Source: Anisakis pegreffii (taxonomy: Eukaryota; Nematoda; Chromadorea; Rhabditida; Anisakidae). Taken from it: a DNA stretch of 64,000 nt. The notes beneath the pieces are model-generated. The model made no database searches. It was not told where the DNA came from and was given only the letters and a program-made list of their open reading frames with translations. Shown piece after piece: positions 30,101-42,000 of this stretch. The first letter of the stretch is position 1; every line of letters starts with the position of its first letter. The stretch is from assembly GCA_035041965.1 (NCBI GenBank), contig JAPYMA010000088.1:229397-293396 (forward strand). The letters are read 5' to 3'. A program made the translations under genes and the position numbers.

Positions 30101-31754
30101 TTCTTTGAGTTCATATTGCTCGATGCGTCCACCTGAAACACTTAAATGCATCAATTCGTCAAACAATAAATGATTCATAGAAATATGCCATGTGTAACCT
30201 TGGTGTTGCTAGTCAAATTCTGAAAAAAAAACAACTGAGCGATTAGCGTTATGGTACGAAAATTTCTGATAAAGGAATTTTAGAAAGAATGACTGAAAAA
30301 ACTGTGAACAAAGTTAGCGTAAAAGTTATTTGCAAATTTAAGGAAGACTGTGAAAATATTCGGCAAAAATAATGGGATAGAAAAAGTTTGTTTGGAAGCG
30401 ACTCTGTAGGAGATCAATTTGTGAAAGTTTTTATTTGTTGACATTGAATTCTTCAAGCCAAAACGACCGCAACCACGAAGATGAAATGCATTCGCAAGCC
30501 GCTTTCAGTACATGAACTCTGCTCAAAAACTTCAACATAATGACAAGTTCATATTCTTGGTTTGCGGCTCAATCATTGGAATGATCACCTTAAATCATGT
30601 TTTGTTTTCTTTGAAAAGCGATTTCAGTCGTCTAACAATATGCTTAACAAGCAACGAAACACGAGAAGTTTGCACAAAACAAAACCTTAAAATCGTTGAT
30701 CTGCACCCATTTCCTTCCGTCACCATCCCATCTGTACAAACTGTTGAATTTGATACCACCAAATTCACAGTATAAAAGCAAATAAATTTGAGAGTTGAAC
30801 ACGAAAAGCGCCTCGTCAAGATTCTCATCGTTTGATAACGCAGCGAAGTCTTGTTTGGCAGACCATTTCTTCGATTTGATATCGAAGTACACCGAATAGC
30901 CGCCGTTGAACGAGATTCGATGACCCCAGTTGAATTTCGTCTGCTCTTTGTCTTCAAATCAGCATTTTACAATTGAAACAATTCTCGAGCTTTTGATTCA
31001 TTTGGGTTGAGACCGCATTCAATTTGTGCACATGAAAGTGCAACACGAAATCGACTGCGAATGTTTTGTATGTGCACATCACAAAGCGATTTCAGTCGGA
31101 CAGTTTCGGAGCATATCAAATCCGACTTTTTGAATAAATTTTCGACTTTTTTTGAATTTCTAACGAATGGAACAGAAGAATGCATGGATTGCAATTGCAT
31201 CGAATTATAACTTCGCAATCAACTCGAATAATGACGATTCACCTGACTACAAAAGTAAACAATTCTAGTGATGGATGGGTGATAACAATTCAAATGCTCA
31301 AGAAATGTGCATCGAAACGTCTTTCAGAGAAGTGGTTCATGAATTCATAAGTTTGAACGCAGTTTTCAAAATGTGCGTGATTCGCAGCTCTCGGCAATTA
31401 AAATGAATCGAACGATGGCTAATTCACAATTTGTTCAAAAAGTCATGAATGAAACAATGTTCGTGTTGAATAATGAAACGTACATTTCATGCTGAACAAC
31501 CAAATACGATCATTGACAAGTGCTGAATGGTGATACGATTCCATATCACTGACGGTGCTTTTGGCTGGATCGGAGAGCTTTTCAAACGACATCTCTGAAC
31601 GATTAGTTCCACTTAAAATAAACCACAAATACAACGAGTTCTTGTAGAGCAACGCTAATGCTGACGAATCATGAAGCACTTCTTTTAGAATACACACGAT
31701 GGTTACGCTGATTAGAACAGGCCATTGAGTGAATATATCCCATAATGAAGGCAT
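27102..31754 (-). CDS. kelch-like beta-propeller protein, function unknown
   Basis: I do not recognise the specific protein. Five exons join in phase with no internal stop: 31754-31484, 30951-30686, 30132-29886, 29430-29195 and 27395-27102, for 437 residues. The N-terminus has a hydrophobic stretch (WPVLISVTIVCILKEVL) that would act as a signal or anchor. The body repeats a pattern of hydrophobic strand, then an aromatic/Trp motif: VYFDIKSKKWSAKQDF, LYRWDGDGRKWVQI, FHIEPKKWIGFNLKS, and LVNDRIWLF or LRLNDEIYMING preceding strands. This is the kelch-blade style. The donor at 29886 (GTTATG) and the acceptor at 29431 are weak and were chosen for phase. Intron 4 contains a hAT-like element. It could be a secreted or type II membrane protein. 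Confidence 0.6.
28226..28945 (+). mobile_element. hAT-like non-autonomous element
   Basis: Begins CAGTAGTTCTCA, close to the hAT terminus, and matches the copies at 47268 and 59740 along about 700 bases. The match ends near ACAACGGTCTA. It lies in intron 4 of the kelch-like gene, in the opposite orientation to that gene. It has no transposase frame; the 61-codon ORF at 28762 recurs in all copies but carries no known motif. I could not find an 8-base target duplication or the opposite inverted terminus, so the right end is uncertain. Confidence 0.6.
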
Positions 31755-32649
31755 TTTTTCGAGGATTACTTCGCTAAAATTTCAAGTAAATATTTCGCAT
31801 TATTTTTTTTGTGGTTGTTTCGGCTAACTCTCTTTCGATGACGCTCCGTTTGAGGACGCTGTCCTCGATTGGTTCATTTCAGTCTTGGATCAAGGTTGAT
31901 TCTAATCATTGGCTGCATCCTACGCCTAAGTTTATTTCGTGCCACATTCAAATGCTTAAGACTGAACATCGAGCGATCGAAAGAGGCACGTGATCAAAAG
32001 TTACGACAAAGACTTTCTTCAGGCTGATATTTACTCACTGAATCGCATTCATTGCATTATTCGTTGAATGAGATGTGTTATGAATGAGATACAGCTAACG
32101 CACATCCTGATGAGGGCATATTTTTAGTTAAACTGAGGAGACGAATCAGTTTATTAGCAGTTAACAATAAGAAACACCTGATTCGAGTAACTCTAATGGA
32201 GCAATATGGCTCACAAAAATGCGATTCAAATGAAATAGTGAAGAAAATGACAAAATTGATACTTTTGTTATCATGATGACAATATTGCGGTACATTTTGA
32301 GCGATAACAGATGATAAGCGAACGGAATAGGAGTAATTTCTTGTCAGAGTGCGGTTGTCATAACGACACGACGTGTTCAAAATTCAAACGGAAGTAGATT
32401 GCTTTTCGAGTCAAAAAATGTTTTCATTACTAATGGAGTTCTTTTACGAACACTCCAAATTGAAGCCAAAACAATAGACCATTCATTAGAAATAATCGAG
32501 ATAATTCCACTGGTACCTGCTGAAGTAATCCCAAGATAGAATGCGTCCCTCAAATCGCTACAAGCAAACGAATTGATTAAGACACAGGAGTTGACACAGA
32601 AAATGGGAATCAGTACTCGAATTTCATTGTAAATCATTTAGATCGGTGC

Positions 32650-33238
32650 TATTTACAGAGAAACTACAGAGTGTAACAGAGGAACTGAAATTTTCGGCAA
32701 ATGAGGACAATGAACACTCGAAAATAGTTGTGTTTACAAAGTATCTTTTTGAAAAGGACTCATCAACTATGGAGAGACACTATCATTTCATCTGTCTAGA
32801 GGCAGAATACTTTCGAAGACTTTGCTGGAAACAAAAAATGAAAATAATTTAATACGTGGAACTGACAAAGAACTTCACAAAATTGATAGGTGATTTCTGA
32901 TTAAAAATCGATTCGCTCAAACGTTTGTTTGGCTAAATGAAGCTGTATACACAAGTGAATCTTTTAAAAAGAGTATGGCACACTGCAAAGTGATCATTGA
33001 CAGAATTATGATGAACTGCATTAGATAATTTCCTACAAATGGCATCTTCGATACAACAGAGCATGACATTCCAAATGAACTTCAGCAATGGAATGAACGA
33101 ATCCGTACGCCTTCCGGTTACATGCGTACATCAAAAAATGGAACCGAATTCGATGAGATCGCTCGAACATGCATAAATGTTGACGAATCAACACGCATGT
33201 TCATAAGCACATATTGGAATGCCTATGGACAACAATAA
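32650..33238 (+). pseudogene. decayed coding remnant, family unknown
   Basis: Three stretches read like protein: 32650-32852 (TKYLFEKDSSTMERHYHF), 32909-33025 (RFAQTFVWLNEAVYTSESF) and 33065-33238 (MFISTYWNAYGQQ then stop). The second and third are in the same frame with one intervening TAG/TAA-type stop. The first is in another frame. No splice pair joins them cleanly. An acceptor-like TTTACAG precedes the first part. I read it as a broken gene, but a real gene with unusual introns is not excluded. Confidence 0.35.
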
Positions 33239-33689
33239 TAATAATAATGCATCATGCGAACGACGAGCATCAGTCAATAGACGAAAGGAGACAGATTAAC
33301 TTTGTGCATAACGTGCACTCGAAATTTATGTACAATAAAATGGTGCTTGAAGGATGGCAAATTTTGGTTCTCTTCTTTTGAATAATTTCTCACGTGTATT
33401 GTGCATTCAACCACCACCGAATTTCGAGCCAGATAAACAAGATAGATTTTCAACTGATTTCTGCATCACTGTGAGTACGTACGTTGGAATGATATTCGTC
33501 AGATGTGAATTCAGCAAAACTTCAGAATTCGAAATTCAGCGCCGAGCATTCGAACAGTGAATGCTTATTTCGAATTAGCAACTTATTCAGCTTCTGGCAG
33601 CAGAGTTCTACTGAAGCTGACCACTTGATACGAGTGTATTTTAACGATTCGTTCGCAAAAATTATATACTGCCTTAGTTTGTAGGCTAA

Positions 33690-33731
33690 TGTTGCAGTGT
33701 GAACAAAAACTGTTGCAATGTGAACAAAAAC
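33690..33731. repeat. two-copy 21-bp tandem repeat
   Basis: Units 33690-33710 and 33711-33731 differ by one base (TGTTGCARTGTGAACAAAAAC). Confidence 0.9.
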
Positions 33732-33755
33732 AAAGCATCGTGCTCAGATTGAATG

Positions 33756-33980
33756 TTATCGGTAAGATATTTTCGGTTCCACACCAAATTTTATTGCTGT
33801 TTTTACAAAGTCCGCACACCTACGGGTTACTACACACATTGAACTCAATGAAGGAACGCACCTTGTCCTGTTTTCGTTTAATAAATCATCATGTGCTACC
33901 ATTTCATTAACAATAAGTGCTGCGCATACAATGGCAAGCAATAGAGCAGCTATTTTTGCGCATTGACACTCGTTATGCAT
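33756..33980 (-). CDS. possible small secreted or membrane protein
   Basis: A 74-codon frame with a strong hydrophobic segment soon after the start (KIAALLLAIVCAALIV), as in a signal peptide or signal anchor, followed by a short Cys-containing tail. A GTGCGT at 33861 could instead be a donor, making 33980-33862 the first exon of a longer gene whose other exons I could not place. No family recognised; the frame could be chance. Confidence 0.3.
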   Translation of the reverse strand: MHNECQCAKIAALLLAIVCAALIVNEMVAHDDLLNENRTRCVPSLSSMCVVTRRCADFVKTAIKFGVEPKISYR

Positions 33981-36087
33981 GTGTTATTCGTGAGCAATCT
34001 GTTTACGATGAAATTTTAGTAATATATCGTTAAGGCAAACAAACACGTTCACTATTTTCATCTGATCGCAAACAAAACAGAAAATCACCGATAATACTTA
34101 TTTACATTTTTATATCACCATAATAATGCGAGCAAATCGCTAACAATAAATGCGCGCTCTCTCTCTGCGTGCGATGAGTTCGATGATTAACGAAAGTATT
34201 TGAGGAGGTATTTCTTTTCATGGATCGTTACTTACATTAGGTATTTCAAAATACGGCCAGCAGTCGTCCCTTTCACCCACCATTCACTAATGCAATGAAT
34301 AAATGCAAAGCACCTTAGTTTGTGAACGCAAACTTTCCGTAGAATGCCAGCGATCACTACTGACAAAAAGTAATGTAGATGAACGATTGGCTTGTTCGAG
34401 ACGCGATTTCTGAAGTGGTGTTGACTTCTGCTGACGATAACTTTTAGAAAATGTTGACTTTGACTCGAACAGAGAACACCACTCACTAGTGGCGGCTTAA
34501 ACGCAGCTACACGAATTTTTATAGAGCATCGAAATGGGCGGCGACTGGATTTACTAATGATTCATTCATGCTGCTTTCATAGTTGTTATGATGATTATCA
34601 TTGCACTGTATTAGATGAAGCGACATGACACTGCGTGCGCTGGATGGGATTTATTTATTTCGTTGCTTATTCTATTAATAAATATGGTTACGAAATCTTC
34701 AAAAGGTTTTGACGAACAACGCATTACAATTGCAATGTTTGCGCAATTCATATGCTGGCGGCATATTGTTTGTACAGCGAAACAGCGAGTGTTTTGTTTG
34801 ATGATGAGTCGGATTGTTCCGAGAATCGCGATCGGGATTGGTTGGGATGCATTGATAATGCGAATATCATCTGACAATTATTTGGTGAAGTGCTCTGATC
34901 ACAACGCTTTCGGAATTTCAAAGGTAGTATTGGAGCAGAGAAATTCGATTAATTAGTTGTGATGAAATTATGCGATAACAGTACAGTGTTACATGCGTTT
35001 TGTACGGTGTTCGTTCGTTTGCAGTTTGTAAGTGGTGCGATTCAAATTCATCCGCTTAAGTGTATGAGTAAATTGTATCCGAATGAGTTGGTTCATCGTG
35101 ATTGATACATTTTACATGTTCTCTTTCTCTATACCACGCGAACACACATTACAGTTTCGAAGTAAAACTACAGGAAATTCACTCGATACTGATGAAAGAC
35201 GATTTTGGCGTTACTGGAAATTCTGTCTGAGTACTTCAGTTCATTAAAGCACTCTGGTCTGCGCAGCACATCAGCGATCTACTTACTTGAAAGATGCTTT
35301 ACATGTTCATTATGAACAACATTCAACTGGAATCATTCATCACTCGGTACTGCTTCGAAGAATGTCATGATTTCACTGATCATTATCTTGCGAATGATAT
35401 TATAGACTTCTTTGCTTAAATGGACGAAAAGTTTCTTTTTTTTTTTCAAATGAACAATCACTGCATCATGAAAATGGGATATGATAAATGTGAGATGTCG
35501 ATTAGCATTTCGAAAATGACAATGTTTTTATTAAATATATTGACAATGGTATATGAATTGAAGAGTAATAACAATAATATACAGTGAGAGTAACGTATTA
35601 ACAGTAATGAACTGAACAGTAATGACAACTGAACGTGTTAACAGTAATGCTGACAAATGACATCAATAACTTTTGATTCGATGCTCTCAATCAATATTCA
35701 TCATACAGTTGTAATAAAGCCTACTTATATTCTGTCTTATAGAGAAGGCGAACAATTTCTTACAAGTGAAGTATTGCAAAGAAAAGACTGAAAAACACTG
35801 CACAAGTTAACGCCACTCCAAACAACGCTAACCACAAAAACAGCAATCACTTCCGCTCACTTCTTTCGTTGACAATAGTCGATATTCAACAGTTACGACG
35901 AGTATTCTTCACACTGTTCACAACAACATTAATGAATAATCGATGGTGAACAATTGTTTAAAAAATCCACTCGCTGAGGCAACATGAATGAACACGTGAA
36001 AAACCAAAAATGATACTTCAAAAAACGAATCATCGTCCGAGGTATCGAAGATGACCATGTGAGATCCGCATTTGTACAGTTAACCGT
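33981..36087. other. intergenic stretch
   Basis: No supported gene. A plus-strand frame at 34615-34956 has a hydrophobic patch but no motif or splice context. The block AACAGTAATG recurs three times at 35600-35650. The rest is AT-rich. Confidence 0.4.
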
Positions 36088-39000
36088 TTATTTGCGTGCC
36101 AGTGACTTTCTGTGATTGCGTTTCGAGCGCAGCGACGATACTTCGAACACCTTTAAGTGCGGCCCGCAACCTCTTACCAACACTTTCTCTAAACGAATCG
36201 AATATTTTTCCATCATCACTCTCTGAAACAACAGCTCACTGAGCAATATGATATTTCCAAAATTGAATATTTCCACAGAACAATTTTCAATGTTTCCGCA
36301 TTCTTGGAAATAACACAATAATATATGAATTTCGGTAAACGAATTTCTTTCATACAGTGCTACTCATTCTCGGAAGAGTGCAGAATCAGATGGAAGAATT
36401 GCAGATAAAAGAAATATTAGTTTAGTAATCAGATAACGGTTTGAAAAAAACAAAAAAAGTGAATACACGGAGCAGTTTTGAGAAAATTGCAACAAGTCGC
36501 GTTTTCACGTTACGTTCAATGCATTTTCGATGAATATTATATGCGGATGACATAAACAAATCATTTGAAATAATTCATAATTTCAAGCAAAACTAACTCT
36601 TATGGATCGATTTATCTCTGATAACTCCAACCACCTATTTGAACTTCCATCCTGAGTTGCAGCAGCTGCTAATCCACCAGAACGAACAGCCTAAAACAAT
36701 GCGTAGTAACTTTTAGATAGACTTTTTTTCTGAAATGATCAGGACAGCTATTCGTCTGAATGAACTGAGACTGAGGTTACCCTTCGTCAAGATCTTATTC
36801 AGCCTTATGTGGATTCTATGACTGCAAACAGTCGCGATTATAAACCAAAAGAAAGGAACTAAGGACATTAAAATAAGCAAGACTTAATAACACCGAAAAT
36901 GCATTTCCGATGAAAGTGGCGGTATGCGGACGACACATCAACATCATCAATCATTGTCAACTGAGAATTTAAACTAATCCTTACGGATGATGATGCAGCT
37001 TCCTCTAAAATCTTCGGTGCTTCCTTTGACTTGTCTTCCGTGATCGCTTTAACAATTTCTTCGGTTGTTGCAGGTAATCCACCGATATAGAAATTCTGAA
37101 ACAGTTTATGTCATAACGTCCAGATATATTCTCCCTTGTCCAAAACAAACATTCAAATTGTCCGTTTAGATGAACTATTATTGAAGCTTCTCTCTACGAT
37201 CACTTCAACCTTGAGAGTTTGAATGCAAAACAATTACAAACAACGTACCACAAGTGAATGCGGAACCAATATGAGAACACTGCCGTACGGTTCCTGAAAA
37301 CGATGAAAGACAACTAACGATATTCTCTAAACATATCATAATTCAATAACTAACTACACTCACTGCCACATCGCGCGTTCTCACTACACTTGCAGCTCTC
37401 TTGCTTATGAAAAGTTACTGTAAGAATATGAAATGCAAAGCACAGTTCGCCAATGCCTTCATATTTTCAACTGATCGCTTATAACTAGGCTTGCCTTTAA
37501 TAGCACTCTCAAGTTGGTGCTCTATCGGTTATTCTTCATAAAGCAAACTTAACAACGAATTTTTCAGAAAGAATGTTCACAAAAAATTTTTCAAACAAAA
37601 CATTTAAACGAAACACAACGGAAAATTCAACGTCCAACTCAGCTCACCTCATTGGCCGTAAAATAAAAATAACAATCCAGTTCCATCTGCGATATGGTGT
37701 CATCTAAAATAATTGAATATTTACTCCAGATCAAGAGAAGCAAAATTTTTGGGAAGTTTCCGCTGGCAATAGCAAATTTTTTAAAGATGCTCAACACTGA
37801 TTAGTAAATTATCTGGATAAGACGTTATCATTTTCCATTGAAAACTGAAATTCCGTTTCTTGAACCTACTCGATAGGCATTTAGGGCAAATATCCGCGAA
37901 TTCATGCGAAAAGTCTGTCTTGCTCCAAAGCTGGCATACACCTAACGGTGGTAACGTCGTCCACAGTTTGCACACACCACACTCCAGCGCAAAGACTGGC
38001 GCAACGCCTGTCTTTGGGTAAGTCAAACGTGCGTTCCACCTCAAATGAATGATGAACAATTCGAATATTATTTCTGACATAAACAAATGATTACTGAATT
38101 GGATATCGATTAAGAGAATATACTTGAATTACTGCATAAATCAGTCAATCATTACTGTAGTGAACGGCCAATTGACAAGGGTACTGGAACGGCACTGGGC
38201 ACTTGCATATCAACGTCAGCACTCTCTCCAGCTTCCGTATCGGCTTGCACAGATCCAGTCGATGATTCCTGATTACAATAAGTGCTATAAACCAACAAAT
38301 CTTCACCAACAGTCGCGATCGCCATCGAAACGATCTTACTTGAGAGTATTTGGTCAGCAGTTTTTCTTTCGCCAGGTAAATAAATGTGTATCGCAACGCC
38401 ACAACATATGAACAGACCAATGCAGATACATCACTTTTTTTCCAACCAGGATGAAAATTCCATACATCTATTCCACTCACTGCCAACTTCTCAAAAAATA
38501 CATCTCAAATACCACAAAATTACCTCAATTCTTTCGTCATCTTTCTGATCTGCACACATATAACGATATAAATTGAGAGCATCGATAAACCACTCTGCCG
38601 ATATCTTCTCATTCGCATTCAAACCTTCAAGTTTTTTTTGCGATAAATTTTCACCCAAAACAGACTGTCTTCTTCAAATCGAAACAATTACACAGCCAGT
38701 CAGTGCACAAAGATGACTGACTCTCAAGCAGTGTTGTAAACGAAGAATAACTTCTTGAATAGGGTGATGAGTGCTGTGTTAAGAATATTGTGAAAAACGA
38801 ATGGAAATAATTCGTTACATTACTTCAACAGAGAATGCTCTATAAACAATTTTTTATACTCATCAATTTAATGCATTATCAATGCCACTTCTCAACAAAC
38901 ATCCATCCCACTTCCAATTTCGCATACAATCAGCAAACAACTTGATCAATATCTTCTGCATTATAAAAGAAATTGATGCAATCAGCTCGCAAGAATGTTA

Positions 39001-42000
39001 CAACTATTCGAATACACAATTACCGAGAACGAGCAGCAGCTAAATTCACTTGAATTCAAAACAAATAATTTTCGACGAAACTCACCGCAATATTCGGATA
39101 AAAGTGCCATCATAACGTCCATATTCTCCAATGCCGACGACCAGGCATCTTCTTGCTCTTTACTCTCAACTTGCCTTCTTCGTGTCACACGTTTCTTTTC
39201 AGTTCTTTTTTCAGCTAATGCTAACGTGTTCCTGGCGAATAAGTCGAATTCTACAGCAATTGAATTGACAAATTCTTCTTCAATAGCTAAGTCAAGTTCC
39301 TTCAAAATTTCTCCGAATTCATCACTTGACTCTTGAACTTGTTGAGTTTGCTCTCCTGATCGTTCAATTTGATGAGATTCCTCTCCTGACTGTTGAATTT
39401 GATGAGGTTCCTCTCCTGATTGTTGAATTTCTTGAGTTTTATCTTGTAACTGTTGAATTCGTTGAGATTCACCCCTTGATTGTTGAGATTCATACGTTAT
39501 TCGTTCACGTTCGTCTGCTTCTTGTTCAACTTCCTAAGTTACACAAACAATTTACTAACGTAAGTTGACCAAAGTATTGAAACGATTAATGCGCTATATT
39601 TGTGAACAAACATTAACAAATAGAGAGCCGTAAACAATGCCAAACATAAATATGAAGTTAAGAGACTATTTTTTTAAAAAGGCTTCACAGAAATATAAAA
39701 GAAGAAATCAAATCAAATCAAATCAACATATAACAAATCATGTCAATTCAGATTTCAGATAGAAACTTAAAAGACGAACTTCAGTATTAAAAGCCATCAA
39801 AAAACAGTTATCTCCTAACCATTCCATGTGTTTGTTGCTGAATTGTCTGATGTTCATCTCTCGGTTGTTCAGCATTGGTCACTTCTGCCATCAACTGATC
39901 AGCACGTTCAGCATCTGATTCCTCCGTCCTTCGATGAATCAAAATTTCCGTGACAACCTCGTTGACAGCATCTGATACCTTAATGAGCAAGGTTCAATCA
40001 TTGCGAATAATATGACGAAACGAGTGAACAAACGCGATCATTTGAGAGTGCCACCCTTCGAAATCACGCAAAACCTTGATCAATTTTAATCAAATTCTAG
40101 CATATGAGAAAATTGTCTGTCTGATCAGACGACAATCCCTTTTGTTTCATTTTGGGTTAGCTCAATCGCTGAAACTTGCTCAAAACAAAGAAGTATGGCC
40201 TGACAATCACTTACATATAGTGTTGGATTAAGAAGTGCTTCAGCATCATGAGGGCTTCCGTTGTCCGCAAAAAAATTGCCAATTCGGCTGAAATGGCAAC
40301 TGTAATTTGAGATGGCCATTGCAATTCACTTACTTTGAGCGTTTTAAGTGATCATTTTCTCAATTTTTAAAATTAAAAGTATTGATATATACATGAGATA
40401 GGTCAACACAACAAGCATTTGTCAATGATTTTCCACACGAATAAACTGTAGTTAAACACGAGCAAGATGAAAACGAAATTTCTGCGTTGATCATCAAAAA
40501 GTTTGCAACCAACTGAACTGAATCAAACCTTTTTAGTTTCAACTCCAGATTGCTATCAGTAGTAAGCACCTCAAGTCCTCGATTGTATGAAAAGCCGTCA
40601 TGCAGCACCAGCATTTGATCCAAATGATTCACAAAAAAGTGCACATTCCTCATCAAGATCACATCACCAGCCTTAAATCAAATTGATCTACAAAAAAAGG
40701 AAAGTATACATTAAAACAGTTTTCTAATGGAGTATCGTGGTTCATAGTATCGCACAATAACCAATGTTAAATAACATATTGAAATGAACCATTAAGCAGA
40801 AATGAAGGTTCATAACGTTCACTGACAAAAAGAAACATTCCAAAAAGCTGATTAATTCTTTTTTGAACCAGCACTTAAGCCATCAGACAATGCATTCAGC
40901 ATCATCAAATGAAACGCTTCATTTCATCACCTTATCATTCGTTTCTTGAGCGTTATAAACAGTGCTCATAAAGTAATACTAAGAAAACATAAGATATTGA
41001 TGGAGCACTGCGACAATCGTCACAAGCAATACCTTTACTAGAGTTGCTGCCAGTTGCGCGTGCTCGCCATAGAGTACGATATCGTACGATATCGCATCAA
41101 CAATCTCGGGAACATGCTCAATACTGCTCAATACTTTCGACATGCAGCGGTCCTCGAAATGGAATGGGATTGCACTTAAAAAAGATTCACTTGTCAAAAT
41201 ATAGAGCGCCATATATTTATTACACACTTCTGCAAAGTGCCAAAACAGAGACTATCTATCAAAAACAACCTACGATGTTATTCGACTCGTATCCCAACTC
41301 CTAATCACCAAATCACCTCGTTCACTTTGAAACACCTTCAAAGCCTAAAATCATCCACACATAATAAGTTCACTCAAAATCAAAATTCTTATTTAATTGC
41401 TTCGCTACGACGATAAGTATAAATATTCTATTAACATTCGGCGCAAATGAACAGCAAAATAAATGTTGTTAAAAACTCTCAATTCACCTGTACAACAATG
41501 TTCAGATAAATATATCGACGAAATTCGCTCAATTTTGAAACGAGAACAGTAGGAGCTGGGCGAGTCTGAGCAGCAACCTGCTGATTATTTTCATCAGATT
41601 GCTGGTTCACATTTTCGGCTTCAAGCCGTGACCAGTGACTACGTAGTGTATCGATCTGAACAAACAAAGGATGCTATAGTAAAGATTACGGATCACTTTC
41701 AACAATAAAGTGAACTAATATGAGAGGGCAATTTTTCCAGTTTCATTCAGAAGTCCTGAATATTTTACTGACAACACAATTCCTCAAATCGTCCACATAA
41801 CACTCCAACAAACGATAAATCATAATAATGACTGAAAACAAAAGAAAACGAATGCAAAGAAAAACATGAGACGAAAATCAAATTCTCAACTGGTAACGAG
41901 GCGTGTGACAACGCGTGTCGATCAATTCAAAAAACACGCTCAATGAATGCAAACTAACCAAGATATTCCTATTTGAAGAATCCGTAAATTTCTTTGTTGA

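Noticed and set aside
34615..34956. 113-codon plus-strand frame
   Set aside because: One hydrophobic patch only; no domain, splice context or similar sequence nearby.
37870..38039. CW-type zinc finger, suggesting a MORC protein
   Set aside because: The CxxCxLWxxLPP motif looked like CW at first, but the upstream exons are clearly POT1 OB folds, and the motif aligns with the POT1 C-terminal zinc site.
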